Of a DNA stretch of 64,000 nucleotides, positions 48,817-58,984 are shown one piece after another. The position numbers and the translations under genes were made by a program. A model generated the notes under the pieces. The model was not told the origin of the DNA, did not search any database, and saw only the letters and a program-made list of their open reading frames with translations. The DNA lies in NCBI RefSeq assembly GCF_009936375.1, contig NZ_AP022332.1, positions 3,504,501-3,568,500 of the forward strand, given 5' to 3'. How positions within the stretch are numbered: position 1 is the stretch's first letter; each line of letters begins with the position of its first letter. The stretch is from Methylosinus sp. C49 (GTDB lineage: Bacteria; Pseudomonadota; Alphaproteobacteria; Rhizobiales; Beijerinckiaceae).

Positions 48817-49719
48817 CTAGCGCGTCTCCGCCCTCCATCGCGGCCCCTCGGCCCCGAAATCCAGCTCCCAGCGAAACCGGCTCAAAATATCGAAGCCGAG
48901 GATGATCGGCGCCTCGCCGCCGAGCGCCTCGCGCAAGGGGCCGAAATCATAGGAAACGAAGACGACGTCCTTCAGCACGCGTCCCGCGCCTATGTCTATC
49001 TCCTTGGCCTTATAGACCTTGGCGTCGATCTTCTTGCCGGAGGCCTCGCTCACCTTGGCCTTTTTCTTCACCGGGACGAAGAGCGCTTTGTGCCGCTCCA
49101 AAAAACGCCGATCGACGGCGGAGATTTCCGCTCCCGTGTCGAAGAGGCCGACCACTTCCGTCTTGCCGATGCGCGCCTCGAGGCCGACGAGCTTCTGATC
49201 CGGCCAGAGCCTGCGGAAAGGCCGCCAGCCCGCGCCGTCGCTCTGCGGGAAAAAAACCATTCCGCTCTCGAGATCGAGCGAGAAGCGCGCGCCTTGGAAG
49301 AAATCGAGCCCGAGCAGATCGTCCCCGTCCGAGGTCGCGCAGCGGGTGACGCGATATTTGGCCCGGCCGATATTATTGCCCTGCGCCGCCTTCAGCTCGA
49401 CATTTGCCGCCTCCACATCCTCGCAGCGGGAAGCGACGCCCGAGGCGCTGGTGGATACGCTGGCGCCCAGCGCCGGAAAGCCGGCGTTCCAGGGCGCGAG
49501 CTTGATGCGGCTGGTGGAGGCGGCGGTGTCGAGCCGCATCGGCCCCATCACATTGCCGAAACGCATCGTGACATAGGCGCGGCCGCCGCCATCGGCGCCA
49601 TGGACCACTTCGAGAGGAACGACGGACCTTTCCATGGCGCGCTCCTGCGCGCGCGCCGGAACGGCGCAGACGAGAGCGAGCAAAGGAAAAAGCAGAAGGC
49701 GCGGAAGAGTTTTCGGCAT
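48817..49719 (-). CDS. Exported two-lobed retropepsin-like aspartic protease
   Basis: A 300-residue protein with signal peptide ([18 protein letters not shown]) and two half-domains of the retropepsin type. The second has the intact catalytic motif '[14 protein letters not shown]' and the flap-to-end '[17 protein letters not shown]'. The first has '[14 protein letters not shown]' and '[16 protein letters not shown]', where DTGA has become DTAA. Retroviral-type enzymes are homodimers of one half, so this tandem form looks like a single-chain pepsin-like arrangement. Substrate unknown. Confidence 0.72.
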   Translation of the reverse strand: MPKTLPRLLLFPLLALVCAVPARAQERAMERSVVPLEVVHGADGGGRAYVTMRFGNVMGPMRLDTAASTSRIKLAPWNAGFPALGASVSTSASGVASRCEDVEAANVELKAAQGNNIGRAKYRVTRCATSDGDDLLGLDFFQGARFSLDLESGMVFFPQSDGAGWRPFRRLWPDQKLVGLEARIGKTEVVGLFDTGAEISAVDRRFLERHKALFVPVKKKAKVSEASGKKIDAKVYKAKEIDIGAGRVLKDVVFVSYDFGPLREALGGEAPIILGFDILSRFRWELDFGAEGPRWRAETR

Positions 49720-49877
49720 GGCGCAGCGGCTCCGTTCCGGCGGGGAAGGCGTCTATAGCGCGGCGCGGCGCTTTCGTCTGCCGCGGAAAACCGCGCCGCC
49801 CGCGCAAAGGCCATGCTATTGCAGAGCCGCCGGTCCTCGCCGCGGGCGAGACGGCGGCAGGCTCTGGAGGTCATCTC

Positions 49878-50486
49878 ATGCGACATGCGGCGATCCGGCT
49901 GGCGACGATCGGACTATTGGCCTTGGTTTCGAGCGCGACGCTCGCGCAGCAGCATCGCCCGCGAGGCGCTCCCGGGGATGCGCCCCGCGCGGGCGGAGGC
50001 GGAGGCGGCGGCGGCCCGGACGATGTGCTCGCCACTTCGAGCGAATGGGGCGGCGCCGGCGGCGTCTACACTTGCGAGCAGTGGAAGCAATATCTCGAGC
50101 GCATGTTCCGCCTCGCCGACAAGCGCAAGCGCGGATTCATCGACGCGCAGGATTTCGAGGTCATTCCGCGCCTCAGCCCGGTGTTTCACGCCGCGACCTT
50201 CGATTATTTCGACATGGCCGGAAAAGGCCGCGTCACACGCGCGGAATTTCTGGCGTTTCCGAGCCCCTTCTTCGCACGCTATGACCGCAAGAAGAGCTGC
50301 CGCGTCTTTCAGGAAGAGCTGGCGCGGGCGCAGGGGCCGAGCGCTGCGCCGCAATCGCCGGCGCCGAACGAGGGCGGCGGCTTTCCCGGCAGGGGCGGCG
50401 GCGGTTTCGGCGGCGGCTATGGCGGGGGCGGCTTCGGCGGAGGCGGGGGCGGCTTCGGCGGAGGCGGCGGCGGCTTCGGGCGCTGA
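49878..50486 (+). CDS. Secreted EF-hand-like protein with Gly-rich tail
   Basis: A 202-residue protein with signal peptide (LATIGLLALVSSATLAQQ), two EF-hand-like helices-loops ('LADKRKRGFIDAQDFEVI' and 'FDMAGKGRVTRAEFLAF'), and a Gly-rich C-terminus of repeated GGGFGGG units (about residues 165-202). The loops have few acidic residues, so calcium binding is doubtful. It is divergent from the retropepsin gene. Function unknown. Confidence 0.65.
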   Translation: MRHAAIRLATIGLLALVSSATLAQQHRPRGAPGDAPRAGGGGGGGGPDDVLATSSEWGGAGGVYTCEQWKQYLERMFRLADKRKRGFIDAQDFEVIPRLSPVFHAATFDYFDMAGKGRVTRAEFLAFPSPFFARYDRKKSCRVFQEELARAQGPSAAPQSPAPNEGGGFPGRGGGGFGGGYGGGGFGGGGGGFGGGGGGFGR

Positions 50487-50496
50487 CGTGAAGGCT

Positions 50497-50523
50497 CCCC
50501 TCCCCTGCAAAGCAGGAGAGGGG
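50497..50523. terminator. Terminator-like hairpin between convergent genes
   Basis: A 12-bp stem with one mismatch, CCCCTCCCCTGC/GCAGGAGAGGGG, loop AAA, between the Gly-rich protein gene and the chemoreceptor gene, which converge. It resembles half of the C/G-rich inverted repeat at 32693. Confidence 0.65.
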
Positions 50524-50536
50524 CCGTAGACGGGTC

Positions 50537-52429
50537 TCAGAACTCGGCCCACTCTTCCTCTTGCGGCGCCTCCTTGCGCACGGCGGAGCCGGAGCGCGAG
50601 GTCGCGAGGCGCTTCAGCATGGGCCGCGACGGCGCGCGCGCCTCGACCTCGCCGATCTTGAAGCGCGCGACGAGCTGCACCAGCTCGGCGCTGTCCTCGG
50701 CGAGCGAGCGGGTCGCCGCATTGGTCTCCTCGGACATTGCGGCGTTCTTCTGCGTGACCTGATCGATCTCCTGCACCGCCGTGTTCACCTCGCGCAGGCT
50801 GGTCGATTGCGCCTCCGCGCTCGCCGCTATGCCGGTGACGACGACATCGATGCGATTGACCTGCTCGACGATGCGATGCAGCGAGGCGCCGGTCTCGGCC
50901 ACCAGCGCGACGCCATCCTGCACGCGCGTGTTGGAGGCGGCGATGAGATCCTTGATCTCCTTGGCGGCCTCGGCCGAGCGCTGGGCGAGCGAGCGCACTT
51001 CCGTCGCCACCACGGCGAAGCCGCGGCCGGCCTCGCCCGCACGCGCAGCCTCGACGCCGGCGTTGAGCGCGAGGAGATTGGTCTGGAAGGCGATCTCGTC
51101 GATGACGCCGATGATCTGGCCGATCTGCTCGGATGATTTTTCGATGCCGCCCATCGCCTCTATGGCGTCGCCGACGATCTTCTCGCCCTTGACCGCATCC
51201 GATTTGGCGTCGCCGACGATGACGCGCGCATGGACGACGCTCTCGGCCGCCTTGCGCACCGTGTCGGTGATCTGGCCGACGGCCGCGGCCGTCTCCGCCA
51301 GCGTCGCCGCCTGCTGCTCATTGCGCTGCGACAAATCCTCGGCGGCGCGGGCGATCTCGCGCGTGCTGGAGCCGATCGCGCCGCTCGTCGTCACAATGCC
51401 GCGCAGCGTGTGCTGCATGCGCTCCACGGCGGCGTTGAAGCGCGCGCGAAGCTTCTCGTAATCCTTGATGAACTCCTTCTCGAGCCGCACCTCGAGATCG
51501 CCCTCGGCGAGGCGCTCCATGGCCGCGGTGTATTCGGCGAAGAAGAAATCGCGGTTCTCGATATACCATTTCGCGCCGGCGGCTTTTTCTTCCAGCTTGG
51601 CGGCGGCCGCGGCGTTCTGCTCGGCGGCGCGCGTCTCGGCGAGACGCACCTCCTCGAGCTTGTCGCGGAATATGGCGATAGCGTCCCGCATTTCGCCGAT
51701 CTCGTCGCCGCGGCTCATCACGGGCGGCTTGTCCAATGTCTGGCCGCGCGCGAGCCTGGACGTGTAATTGGCGAGCGTGACGATCGGCTTCACGACATGG
51801 CGATGCGCGATCAGGCCCGCGCCGGCGAGAAGGCACAAAATCGCGATCGTGGCGGCGAGGCTCGCAATGTCGGAGCGATCGACGAGCAGAGCGGCGTCCT
51901 TCTCCGTCGAGGCGGCGAAAGCGCTCGCTGCTTCGATCTGGCGCGTCTCGAATGCGCGATAGGCGCTGAAGCTGGCGTCCAGTCGATCCATGGAGGCGGC
52001 CACGCCGGCGCCGTCGCCGCGCTCGAGCGCCGAAAGAAACGCGTCGATCTCACGCCAAAAGGCGTCGGCTGTCTCGGTCGCCGGCGCTTTGGCGAGCGTC
52101 AACAGCTCGGCCGGCAGCAGCTTCGCCTTGGACCAGAAGGCGCGGCGCTCCTCATATTGCTTGCGCAAGGAAGCGAGGCGCGTCTTCGCCTCGCGCGCGT
52201 CGATCCTGTAGGTAGCGGCGAGCTCGACGTCGAGATAGGCTTCCAAGAGAGAGAAAGGAGGCGGCAGCGCATCCGCGACGAGATCCTTGCCCGCGGCGAT
52301 CTTCTGATAAGCATGTCCGCCGATGCGCAGCTCGTCGAGAATATAGCGCCCGGCGCCGGCGGTTGCGAGGAAAGCGAGAAAAGCGACGGCGGCGAGCAGG
52401 CTCGCGGCGCGGGAAATCGACAGGCGCAT
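50537..52429 (-). CDS. Methyl-accepting chemotaxis protein, membrane type
   Basis: A 630-residue chemoreceptor with a first membrane span ([18 protein letters not shown]), a periplasmic helical ligand domain (about residues 30-185), a second span ([18 protein letters not shown]), HAMP ('[20 protein letters not shown]') and a signalling domain with '[20 protein letters not shown]'. It ends in EEEWAEF, again a CheR/CheB-tether-like pentapeptide. ATG 52429 follows CCGGAGGC. The ligand is unknown. It shares its signalling core with the globin-coupled receptor at 21842. Confidence 0.93.
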   Translation of the reverse strand: MRLSISRAASLLAAVAFLAFLATAGAGRYILDELRIGGHAYQKIAAGKDLVADALPPPFSLLEAYLDVELAATYRIDAREAKTRLASLRKQYEERRAFWSKAKLLPAELLTLAKAPATETADAFWREIDAFLSALERGDGAGVAASMDRLDASFSAYRAFETRQIEAASAFAASTEKDAALLVDRSDIASLAATIAILCLLAGAGLIAHRHVVKPIVTLANYTSRLARGQTLDKPPVMSRGDEIGEMRDAIAIFRDKLEEVRLAETRAAEQNAAAAAKLEEKAAGAKWYIENRDFFFAEYTAAMERLAEGDLEVRLEKEFIKDYEKLRARFNAAVERMQHTLRGIVTTSGAIGSSTREIARAAEDLSQRNEQQAATLAETAAAVGQITDTVRKAAESVVHARVIVGDAKSDAVKGEKIVGDAIEAMGGIEKSSEQIGQIIGVIDEIAFQTNLLALNAGVEAARAGEAGRGFAVVATEVRSLAQRSAEAAKEIKDLIAASNTRVQDGVALVAETGASLHRIVEQVNRIDVVVTGIAASAEAQSTSLREVNTAVQEIDQVTQKNAAMSEETNAATRSLAEDSAELVQLVARFKIGEVEARAPSRPMLKRLATSRSGSAVRKEAPQEEEWAEF

Positions 52430-52676
52430 GAAGTGCCTCCGGGAGAAGAGCCGCTCGGAGACGATGAATGTCCTGGCGGCGAATGTCGGATGGGAGAGAG
52501 ACGGCTCGCGGAGATCTTCCGCGATCGAGCACAGCCGGATCGGCGCCGGAATGAAGAAACGGCGTCATGCCTTCGGGCGCATGTCCGCCACATGCGCTCG
52601 ATCCTCCATGCGACGAAATTACGCAGCAGCCATTAAGAAATCATGCAATGCGCCTGCATGGCGACACGCGTGGGCG

Positions 52677-53024
52677 TCACTTGCGCTGGATCGACGCAAT
52701 ATAGTCGAGCAGCGCCTCGATTTGCGCCGGCGAGAATTCGAAGCGCGGCATATCGAGCCCGCCATGGCCGACGACGATGCCTTCGGCCAGCGCCTCCTCG
52801 AGATTTTCGAGCGGATATTTCTTCGTCAGCGTGCGGAAGGGCGGCGAGGCCGGATTGGGGCTCTTGCCTCGCGTCCCGGTCGCATGACAGCGGCTGCAAT
52901 TGGCATTGGCGATCGCGCGGCCGCGCTCGATCTGCGTGTGCTGCTGCTTGTCTTGCGGCTTGTCCAGCGCGAGAGCCGCGCCGGCGGCGAGAATGGCGGC
53001 TATCGCCACGAAAATGCGAACCAT
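52677..53024 (-). CDS. Small periplasmic c-type cytochrome
   Basis: A 115-residue class I cytochrome c with signal peptide (FVAIAAILAAGAALALD), haem motif CSRCHATG and a C-terminal Met ligand candidate in 'VGHGGLDMPRFEFSPAQIEA'. ATG 53024 follows GGGGAGGCGGC. Single-domain electron carrier of the periplasm. It is 25 bp after the aminotransferase gene on the same strand, so the two may be co-transcribed; a functional link is not obvious. Confidence 0.88.
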   Translation of the reverse strand: MVRIFVAIAAILAAGAALALDKPQDKQQHTQIERGRAIANANCSRCHATGTRGKSPNPASPPFRTLTKKYPLENLEEALAEGIVVGHGGLDMPRFEFSPAQIEALLDYIASIQRK

Positions 53025-53049
53025 GCCGCCTCCCCTTCCTTCGCGCGCG

Positions 53050-54267
53050 TCAGCCGCGCGCCTGCAGCGGCACGACATTGTGCAAGGTTGTCTCCGCGCC
53101 CTCGAAGAAGCGGCGCAGATTGCGCGCCGCCTGGCGAATGCGCTGCTCATTCTCGACCAGAGCGAGACGCAGATAGCCCTCGCCATGCTCGCCGAAGCCG
53201 ACGCCCGGCGCGACCGCGACATCCGCCTTCTCGATGAGGAGCTTGGAAAACTCGAGGCTGGTCAGGCCGGAAAAGCGCTCTGGGATCGGCGCCCAGACGA
53301 ACATGGAGGCGGAAGGCGCCGGAATCGGCCAGCCGGCCTGAGCGAAGCTCTCCACCATCACGTCGCGGCGCTTCTTATAGATGGCGCGCATTTCCTTGAT
53401 GCAATCGTCCGGGCCATTGAGCGCCGCGGTCGCCGCCACCTGCACCGGCGTGAAGGCGCCATAGTCGAGATAGCTCTTCACCCGCGCCAGCGCCGCGCAG
53501 AGGCGCTCATTGCCGACCGCGAAGCCGATGCGCCAGCCGGCCATGGAGAAGGTCTTCGACAGAGACGAGAACTCGACCGCTATGTCCATCGCGCCATTGA
53601 CCTGCAGGATCGACGGCGGCGGATTATCGTCGAAATAGACCTCGGCATAGGCGATGTCGGAGAGCACGAATATGTCGTGCCGCTTCGCGAAGGCGACGAG
53701 ATCCTTGTAGAAATCAAGCGAGGCGACCGTCGCCGTCGGATTTGCCGGATAGCAGACGACGATGGCGATGGGCTTGGGAATGGAATGGGCGACCGCCTTT
53801 TCCAGCGCATGGAAGAGCTGCGGCGTCGGATCGGCAGGCACGGAGCGGATGACGCCGCCGGCCATCAGAAAGCCGAAGGCGTGAATGGGATAGGACGGAT
53901 TGGGCGCGAGGATCACATCGCCGGGCGCGGTGATCGCCTGCGCCATATTGGCGAAGCCCTCCTTGGAGCCGAGCGTCGCCACCACCTGCGTCTCGGGATC
54001 GAGCTTCACGCCGAAGCGGCGCTCGTAATAGCCGGCCTGGGCGCGGCGCAGCCCGGCGATGCCCTTGGAGGCGGAATAGCGATCGGTGCGCGGACGGCCG
54101 GCCGTCTCGACCAGCTTCTCGATCACATGGCGCGGCGCGGGCAGATCGGGATTGCCCATGCCGAGATCGATGATGTCGGCGCCGCCGGCGCGCGCCTTGG
54201 CCTTGAGCCGATTGACCTGCTCGAAAACATACGGTGGAAGCCGCTTGATGCGATAGAAGTCCGACAT
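53050..54267 (-). CDS. alaC: PLP-dependent aminotransferase, AlaC type
   Basis: A 405-residue fold-type I aminotransferase: 'IIDLGMGNPDLPAPRHVIEK', 'YSASKGIAGLRRAQAGYY', 'PNPSYPIHAFGFLMAGG' and the PLP Lys in 'SSLSKTFSMAGWRIGFAVGN'. Sequence pattern and length match AlaC (glutamate-pyruvate aminotransferase) and the similar LL-diaminopimelate-aminotransferase-like group, widespread in alphaproteobacteria. Cytoplasmic. The exact substrate cannot be fixed from sequence. Confidence 0.88.
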   Translation of the reverse strand: MSDFYRIKRLPPYVFEQVNRLKAKARAGGADIIDLGMGNPDLPAPRHVIEKLVETAGRPRTDRYSASKGIAGLRRAQAGYYERRFGVKLDPETQVVATLGSKEGFANMAQAITAPGDVILAPNPSYPIHAFGFLMAGGVIRSVPADPTPQLFHALEKAVAHSIPKPIAIVVCYPANPTATVASLDFYKDLVAFAKRHDIFVLSDIAYAEVYFDDNPPPSILQVNGAMDIAVEFSSLSKTFSMAGWRIGFAVGNERLCAALARVKSYLDYGAFTPVQVAATAALNGPDDCIKEMRAIYKKRRDVMVESFAQAGWPIPAPSASMFVWAPIPERFSGLTSLEFSKLLIEKADVAVAPGVGFGEHGEGYLRLALVENEQRIRQAARNLRRFFEGAETTLHNVVPLQARG

Positions 54268-54350
54268 CGCCTATTTCCGTTGAAAGCTCCGCCGGCGCCT
54301 ATTTCGAGGCGCGACGGACGATTGTGACGCGAAACCCTTTCGAAAGAGCT

Positions 54351-54417
54351 AGAGCGCTGTCCGCTCGAACGGGATGTTCGAAACGATCAGAATTCGCATC
54401 CAACGAAAGAATCTAGC
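54351..54417. repeat. Dispersed intergenic repeat, copy 2
   Basis: Partner of the repeat at 891-957: AGAGCGCTGTCCG at the left, then a variable middle, then a core (54385-54416) identical to copy 1 at 31 of 32 positions. It fills the gap between the AlaC start and the end of the next leftward gene, and stops a few nt before that gene's stop codon. Confidence 0.75.
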
Positions 54418-54420
54418 GCG

Positions 54421-54804
54421 CTATTGCGCGCTCTGGCGCTGTTTCGTCTCGGCGCGCCGCTCTTTCGGCGCGTCGGGAATTTTGACGCGGGCGCCGCGGG
54501 CGCGATTGGCGGCCGCGGCGGCGACGAGCTCTTTCTCGAGCTCGGCGGCGCGGGCGGCGCTCTTCTTGGCGTCCTTTTTGACGTCGGCCGCCTGAGTCGG
54601 CGCGGCGAAGGGCGTGTAGCCGGTCGCGCCATTGCGCGAGCGCTCGACGAAATCGGCCGGCGCCGGCGGCGGACGCCGCATTTCAATTCCCTCGAAGAAT
54701 TTGCCGATCGACTCGCCCGCGGTCTCCGAGCCGGCCTCCTGCGCGCGCGCGCCGCCCGTGGCGACGGCGAACAGGACCAGGCAGATCGCGAGGCGACAAA
54801 TCAT
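54421..54804 (-). CDS. Small exported hypothetical protein
   Basis: A 127-residue protein from ATG 54804 with a clear signal peptide (LAICLVLFAVATGGARAQ) and a charged helical remainder (AARAAELEKELVAAAAANRA). No known domain. The longer frame that runs on to 57522 is antisense to phaC and was rejected. It is divergent from phaC, 216 bp apart. Function unknown. Confidence 0.6.
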   Translation of the reverse strand: MICRLAICLVLFAVATGGARAQEAGSETAGESIGKFFEGIEMRRPPPAPADFVERSRNGATGYTPFAAPTQAADVKKDAKKSAARAAELEKELVAAAAANRARGARVKIPDAPKERRAETKQRQSAQ

Positions 54805-55020
54805 CGGCTTCTCCAGATGCTCGCATCCGTCATAGAGCGACAATGCGGCTTTGATAAGGGGGCCGATATGGGGGCTCCCGCCCTTCCGCGACGCATCGCC
54901 GCGCTTAAGTATTGGAGGAAGCGCTTTTCTCCGCGAGAGACGGTTTCCGAACCTTCGCGGGATATGCTCTAAGGAAGAGACGAGGCCGGCGGCGCGAAGC
55001 CGCCGAGGACAGGACAGCCC

Positions 55021-57273
55021 ATGACCGCACAAAGACGTTCGCCAGCCGGAGCCAAACGGCGGCCGCCGCTTCACGCCGCGGCCGAGCCCGAGGCCGAGCC
55101 CCGGGTCGAGCCCCGAGCCGCGCCAGCGGCGCCGAAGGGGCGCGCCGCGGCGGGCGAGCGAACGTCGACGCTCACGCTGGAGGGCCGCGCGCCCAAAGGC
55201 GAGCGAGCGGTGAAAAAGCCCGTGGTCGCGGCGCCGGCGAAACCGGCGGCGAAAGCAAAGCCGAAAAAGCCGACCCCGGCCGCAGCCGCGCCGGCGCCCC
55301 GCCCCGCCGTCGCGAAGGATGCGGAGAGCGATCGTCACGCCGCGCTCGAGGCCGCGGCCGCGCTGCTGGCCGGCGCCGTCGAGGAATTGTCCGAGGAGCA
55401 GCGCCGCCGGCTCGTCGCCCGGCTCGCGCCCCGAGCGCCGGAGCCGGAGCCCGCGCCGGCCGCCGCGCGGCCAAAGCCGCCGACGCTGTCCGCGGCGGCG
55501 CCCAATGCTCACGATATCGAGATTTTCGCGGAAAATCTGGCGCGCCTCGTCGATCAGGGCCGCAAGGCGCTGGCCGCCGCCATCGGTGGCATGGAGCCGG
55601 GCGACACGCGCAGCGAATTGGCCAGCAATGTCGCCGACGCCGTCAAGACGCTGGGCGTCGTCGCCGAGCGCTGGATGGCCAAGCCGGATCAGGCCTACGC
55701 CGCCCAGGCGACGCTCGTCGCCGGCCTCACCGATATTTGGAGCCAGACGCTGCGCCGCTTCTCCGGCGAGGACACGCCGCCGATCGTGCCGCCGGACCCC
55801 AATGACAAGCGCTTCGCCGCGCCGGAGTGGAACGACAATCCCTTCTTCGACTGGCTGCGCCAATCCTATGCGCTGACGACGCGTTGGGCCGGCGAGACGG
55901 TGGAGCGCACCGAAGGGCTCGACCCGCAGGTGAAGGCCAAGGCGGCCTTCTACACGCGGCTCGTCGCCAGCGCGCTGTCGCCTTCCAATTTCGTCGCCAC
56001 AAATCCCGAGCTGCTGCGCGCGACGCTCGACGCGCGCGGCGAGAATCTCGTGCGCGGCATGAAGATGCTGACCGAGGACCTCTCCGCCGGCCATGGCATG
56101 CTGAAGCTGCGTCAGAGCGACGAGAGCAAGTTCGAGCTCGGCGTCGATATGGCGACGACGCCCGGCAAGGTGGTCTATCGCACGCCGGTGATGGAGCTCA
56201 TCCAATATGCGCCGTCGACAGAGACGGTCTATGAGCGCCCTCTGCTGATCGTGCCGCCCTGGATCAACAAATTCTATGTGCTCGATCTCAATCGCGAGAA
56301 GAGCTTCGTGCGCTGGGCGACGGCGCAGGGCCTCACCGTCTTCGTCATCTCCTGGGTCAATCCCGACGAGAGCCAGGCGGAGAAGGGCTTCGACGCCTAT
56401 ATGAAGGAAGGCGTGCTCGCCGCGCTGGACGCGGCGCAGCAGGCGACAGGCGCGAAGCATGTGGCGGCGGCCGGCTATTGCGTCGGCGGCACAATGCTCG
56501 CCGCCACGCTCGCCTATATGGCCGAAAAGGGCGACGATCGCATCGACAGCGTGACCTTTTTGGCGACGCAGGTGGATTTCACCGACGCCGGCGACATGCA
56601 GGTCTTCATCGACGAGGCGCGCCTCGCCGCGCTCGACGAGGCCATGTCGCGCACCGGCTATCTCGAAGGCGTCAAAATGGCGACGACCTTCAATCTTCTG
56701 CGTCCGAATGAATTGTTCTGGACCTATTTCGTCAACAACTACATGAAAGGCGTCGAGCCGGCGGCTTTCGATCTCCTCACCTGGAACTCCGACTGCACGC
56801 GCATTCCGCGCGCGAACCATCTCTTCTACCTGCGCTATTGCTACATTGAGAATGCGCTGTCGCAGGGCCGCATGGTGATCGACGGCGTCACGCTCAATCT
56901 GCGCAAGGTGAAGATCCCGATCTATGAGCTGGCGGCGAAGGAAGACCATATCGCGCCGGCGCGCTCCGTCTTCACCGGCGCGAAATATTTCGGCGGCGAG
57001 GTGCGCTATGTGCTCGCCGGCGCCGGCCATATAGCGGGCGTCGTCAATCCGCCGGCCAAGAACAAATATCAATATTGGACCGGCGGCCCGCCCGTGGGCG
57101 TCTATGAGGATTGGGCGAAGACCGCCCATGAGAACAAGGGCTCCTGGTGGGGCGACTGGCTCGCCTGGATCACCGCGCAAGCGCCGCAGCGCGTGCCGGC
57201 GCGCATCCCCGGCGGCGGGAAGCTGAAGCCGCTCTGCGACGCGCCGGGGGAGTATGTGCGGGTGCGGGGGTGA
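55021..57273 (+). CDS. phaC: Class I poly(3-hydroxyalkanoate) synthase with long N-terminal extension
   Basis: A 750-residue PHA synthase. The lipase-like box is 'AAGYCVGGTMLAAT' (active-site Cys), with the catalytic Asp in 'AAKEDHIAPARSVF' and His in 'LAGAGHIAGVVNPPA'. 'VVYRTPVMELIQYAPSTETV' and 'IVPPWINKFYVLDL' are typical of class I PhaC. The first 160 residues are Ala/Pro/Lys/Arg-rich low complexity, so the protein is much longer than the usual ~590. It polymerises 3-hydroxyacyl-CoA into storage granules. No phaA, phaB or phaR is adjacent. Confidence 0.96.
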   Translation: MTAQRRSPAGAKRRPPLHAAAEPEAEPRVEPRAAPAAPKGRAAAGERTSTLTLEGRAPKGERAVKKPVVAAPAKPAAKAKPKKPTPAAAAPAPRPAVAKDAESDRHAALEAAAALLAGAVEELSEEQRRRLVARLAPRAPEPEPAPAAARPKPPTLSAAAPNAHDIEIFAENLARLVDQGRKALAAAIGGMEPGDTRSELASNVADAVKTLGVVAERWMAKPDQAYAAQATLVAGLTDIWSQTLRRFSGEDTPPIVPPDPNDKRFAAPEWNDNPFFDWLRQSYALTTRWAGETVERTEGLDPQVKAKAAFYTRLVASALSPSNFVATNPELLRATLDARGENLVRGMKMLTEDLSAGHGMLKLRQSDESKFELGVDMATTPGKVVYRTPVMELIQYAPSTETVYERPLLIVPPWINKFYVLDLNREKSFVRWATAQGLTVFVISWVNPDESQAEKGFDAYMKEGVLAALDAAQQATGAKHVAAAGYCVGGTMLAATLAYMAEKGDDRIDSVTFLATQVDFTDAGDMQVFIDEARLAALDEAMSRTGYLEGVKMATTFNLLRPNELFWTYFVNNYMKGVEPAAFDLLTWNSDCTRIPRANHLFYLRYCYIENALSQGRMVIDGVTLNLRKVKIPIYELAAKEDHIAPARSVFTGAKYFGGEVRYVLAGAGHIAGVVNPPAKNKYQYWTGGPPVGVYEDWAKTAHENKGSWWGDWLAWITAQAPQRVPARIPGGGKLKPLCDAPGEYVRVRG

Positions 57274-57482
57274 GGCGAAAGCGTCCCTTTTCGTCGCGCT
57301 GAGCCACGCCTGCGCTCGGGCCTTTTTTCGCGGAAATATCCGGTGCGCGCCGCCCGCTCGTCCCGGGACGGGAGCCCTTACCTTTCGCGCGGCACAAAAC
57401 TTCCTAACCCGGGGCGGAAATTCGCCTCCGCCTCGCTGCGACGCAACATGCGCCTCAAAACGAGACACAACCCGGGTATGAA

Positions 57483-58580
57483 ATGGCTGCCGTCGTCGAG
57501 AAAAACGCCCACCTCGTCGCAATCCAATGGCTGCGCGCCATAGCGGCCGCGATGGTCGTTCTGCATCACGCCGGCTATTACGCCAATTCGGTCCGGGAAC
57601 AATATGGCGCCGCTCACGCCGATTTTCTCGGCGTCTCCTTCTGGTGGTTCGGCATCCATATTTTTTTCGTCGTGTCCGGCTTCATCATGATCTACACGAC
57701 GCGCGATTTCGGTTCGCCGGGCGCGTGGCGCAAGTTTCTCTGGCGTCGGCTGCTGCGCATCGCGCCGCTCTACTGGATCGTCACGACGATCGCCGTCGTT
57801 CTGCTTCTCATCTTTCCGCATTCGCTCGACATAACCGGCGATCGCCTGGCCTATGTGCTGAAATCCTACGCCTTCATCCCCGTGCTGCGCTCGGAAGGCG
57901 ATCTGCGCCCGATCGTCGGCCAGGGATGGACGCTCGACACCGAAATGTTCTTCTACGCCGCCTTCGCGCTCGCGACCTTCCTGCCGCGCCGCCTCGGCGT
58001 GCTCGCGCTTTCGGGGAGCTTCTGCCTGCTGGTCGCGCTCGGCCGCAATCTCACTTCGGCCTCGCCGATCCTCTTCACATGGACCGACGGCCTGCTGCTG
58101 GAATTTCTGTTCGGCGTCTATCTCGGCCTCGCCTTCGAGCATGGCCTGCGCATTTCCAACGTCATGCGTCTGGCCGCCATCACATTCGGCCTGGGGCTGC
58201 TCGCGCTCGAAATGAAAGGGCCGACTTTCCTGACCTCGGGAATTCCCGCGGCGCTGATCGTCGGCGGCGCGACGCTCGGCCCCGCTCTGCGAGAGACTTC
58301 CGCTATGCGTTGGCTCACCTATTTGGGCGACGCCTCCTACAGCCTCTATCTCACGCATACTTTCATCGTTCGCCCGCTGCGCAACGTCTGGGTCGTGGCG
58401 ATCGGCGATCGGGCGCCGGCGGATTTCCTGATTCTCGCCGCCTTGTTCGCCTCGATCGTTTTCGCGGTCGCGGCTTATCGCTTCGTCGAAAAGCCGATCA
58501 CGACCTATCTGCATCGCCGTTTCGCCGCGTGGGCGGAGCCGCCGCGCGAATCTTCGGCGATCGCCCTGGCGTCGAAATGA
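57483..58580 (+). CDS. Acyltransferase-3 family membrane protein
   Basis: A 365-residue integral membrane protein with about ten spans. 'IQWLRAIAAAMVVLHHAGYY' and 'VSFWWFGIHIFFVVSGFIMI', then 'LYWIVTTIAVVLLLIFP', are the acyltransferase-3 hallmarks, including the essential His in the first span. Such enzymes O-acylate surface sugars or antibiotics; the substrate is unknown. It is 209 bp after phaC and appears independently transcribed. Confidence 0.9.
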   Translation: MAAVVEKNAHLVAIQWLRAIAAAMVVLHHAGYYANSVREQYGAAHADFLGVSFWWFGIHIFFVVSGFIMIYTTRDFGSPGAWRKFLWRRLLRIAPLYWIVTTIAVVLLLIFPHSLDITGDRLAYVLKSYAFIPVLRSEGDLRPIVGQGWTLDTEMFFYAAFALATFLPRRLGVLALSGSFCLLVALGRNLTSASPILFTWTDGLLLEFLFGVYLGLAFEHGLRISNVMRLAAITFGLGLLALEMKGPTFLTSGIPAALIVGGATLGPALRETSAMRWLTYLGDASYSLYLTHTFIVRPLRNVWVVAIGDRAPADFLILAALFASIVFAVAAYRFVEKPITTYLHRRFAAWAEPPRESSAIALASK

Positions 58581-58713
58581 GCGGCCGGCCGAGGCGCGCG
58601 GCCGGCCTCCGCCTGGAGAACCACCCGCGTCACTGCGCCCCTCCCCCTACCCAAAACCGCGCGGCTCCAATATAGCTGCGCGCAGCCAACCGACCGCTCG
58701 AGGGACTCCCGCC

Positions 58714-58974
58714 ATGTCGCACGATTCCACACCGCATTTCCACAATCAGCCGGGCGTCGCCAAGATCACGGTCGGCTCCAAGGAATTCATGTGCATCGGC
58801 GCGCTGCCGCCCTTCGACCATCCGCATGTCTTCATCGACATGGGCGCGGCGGACGAGGCGGTCTGCCCCTATTGCTCGACGCATTATGTGTTCGACGCCG
58901 CCCTCGGCCATGGCGCGGCCGATCCGGCCGAATGCGTCTACCATTCCGAGACCGTCCTCGACCCGACCGCCTGA
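58714..58974 (+). CDS. CHCC-type zinc-finger protein
   Basis: An 86-residue protein with the CHCC zinc finger: Cys in 'FMCIGALPPFDHPHVF', then 'HVFIDMGAADEAVCPYCSTH'. This is the NDUFS6-related zf-CHCC family, small soluble proteins common in alphaproteobacteria. The FAD monooxygenase starts ten bp downstream, so the two are co-transcribed. Role unknown. Confidence 0.88.
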   Translation: MSHDSTPHFHNQPGVAKITVGSKEFMCIGALPPFDHPHVFIDMGAADEAVCPYCSTHYVFDAALGHGAADPAECVYHSETVLDPTA

Positions 58975-58984
58975 CGCCGCGCGA

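Noticed and set aside
54421-57522. A 1033-codon minus-strand open frame
   Set aside because: It is antisense to phaC and composed of Arg/His/Gly-rich sequence without motifs; only its last 127 codons (signal-peptide protein) look real.
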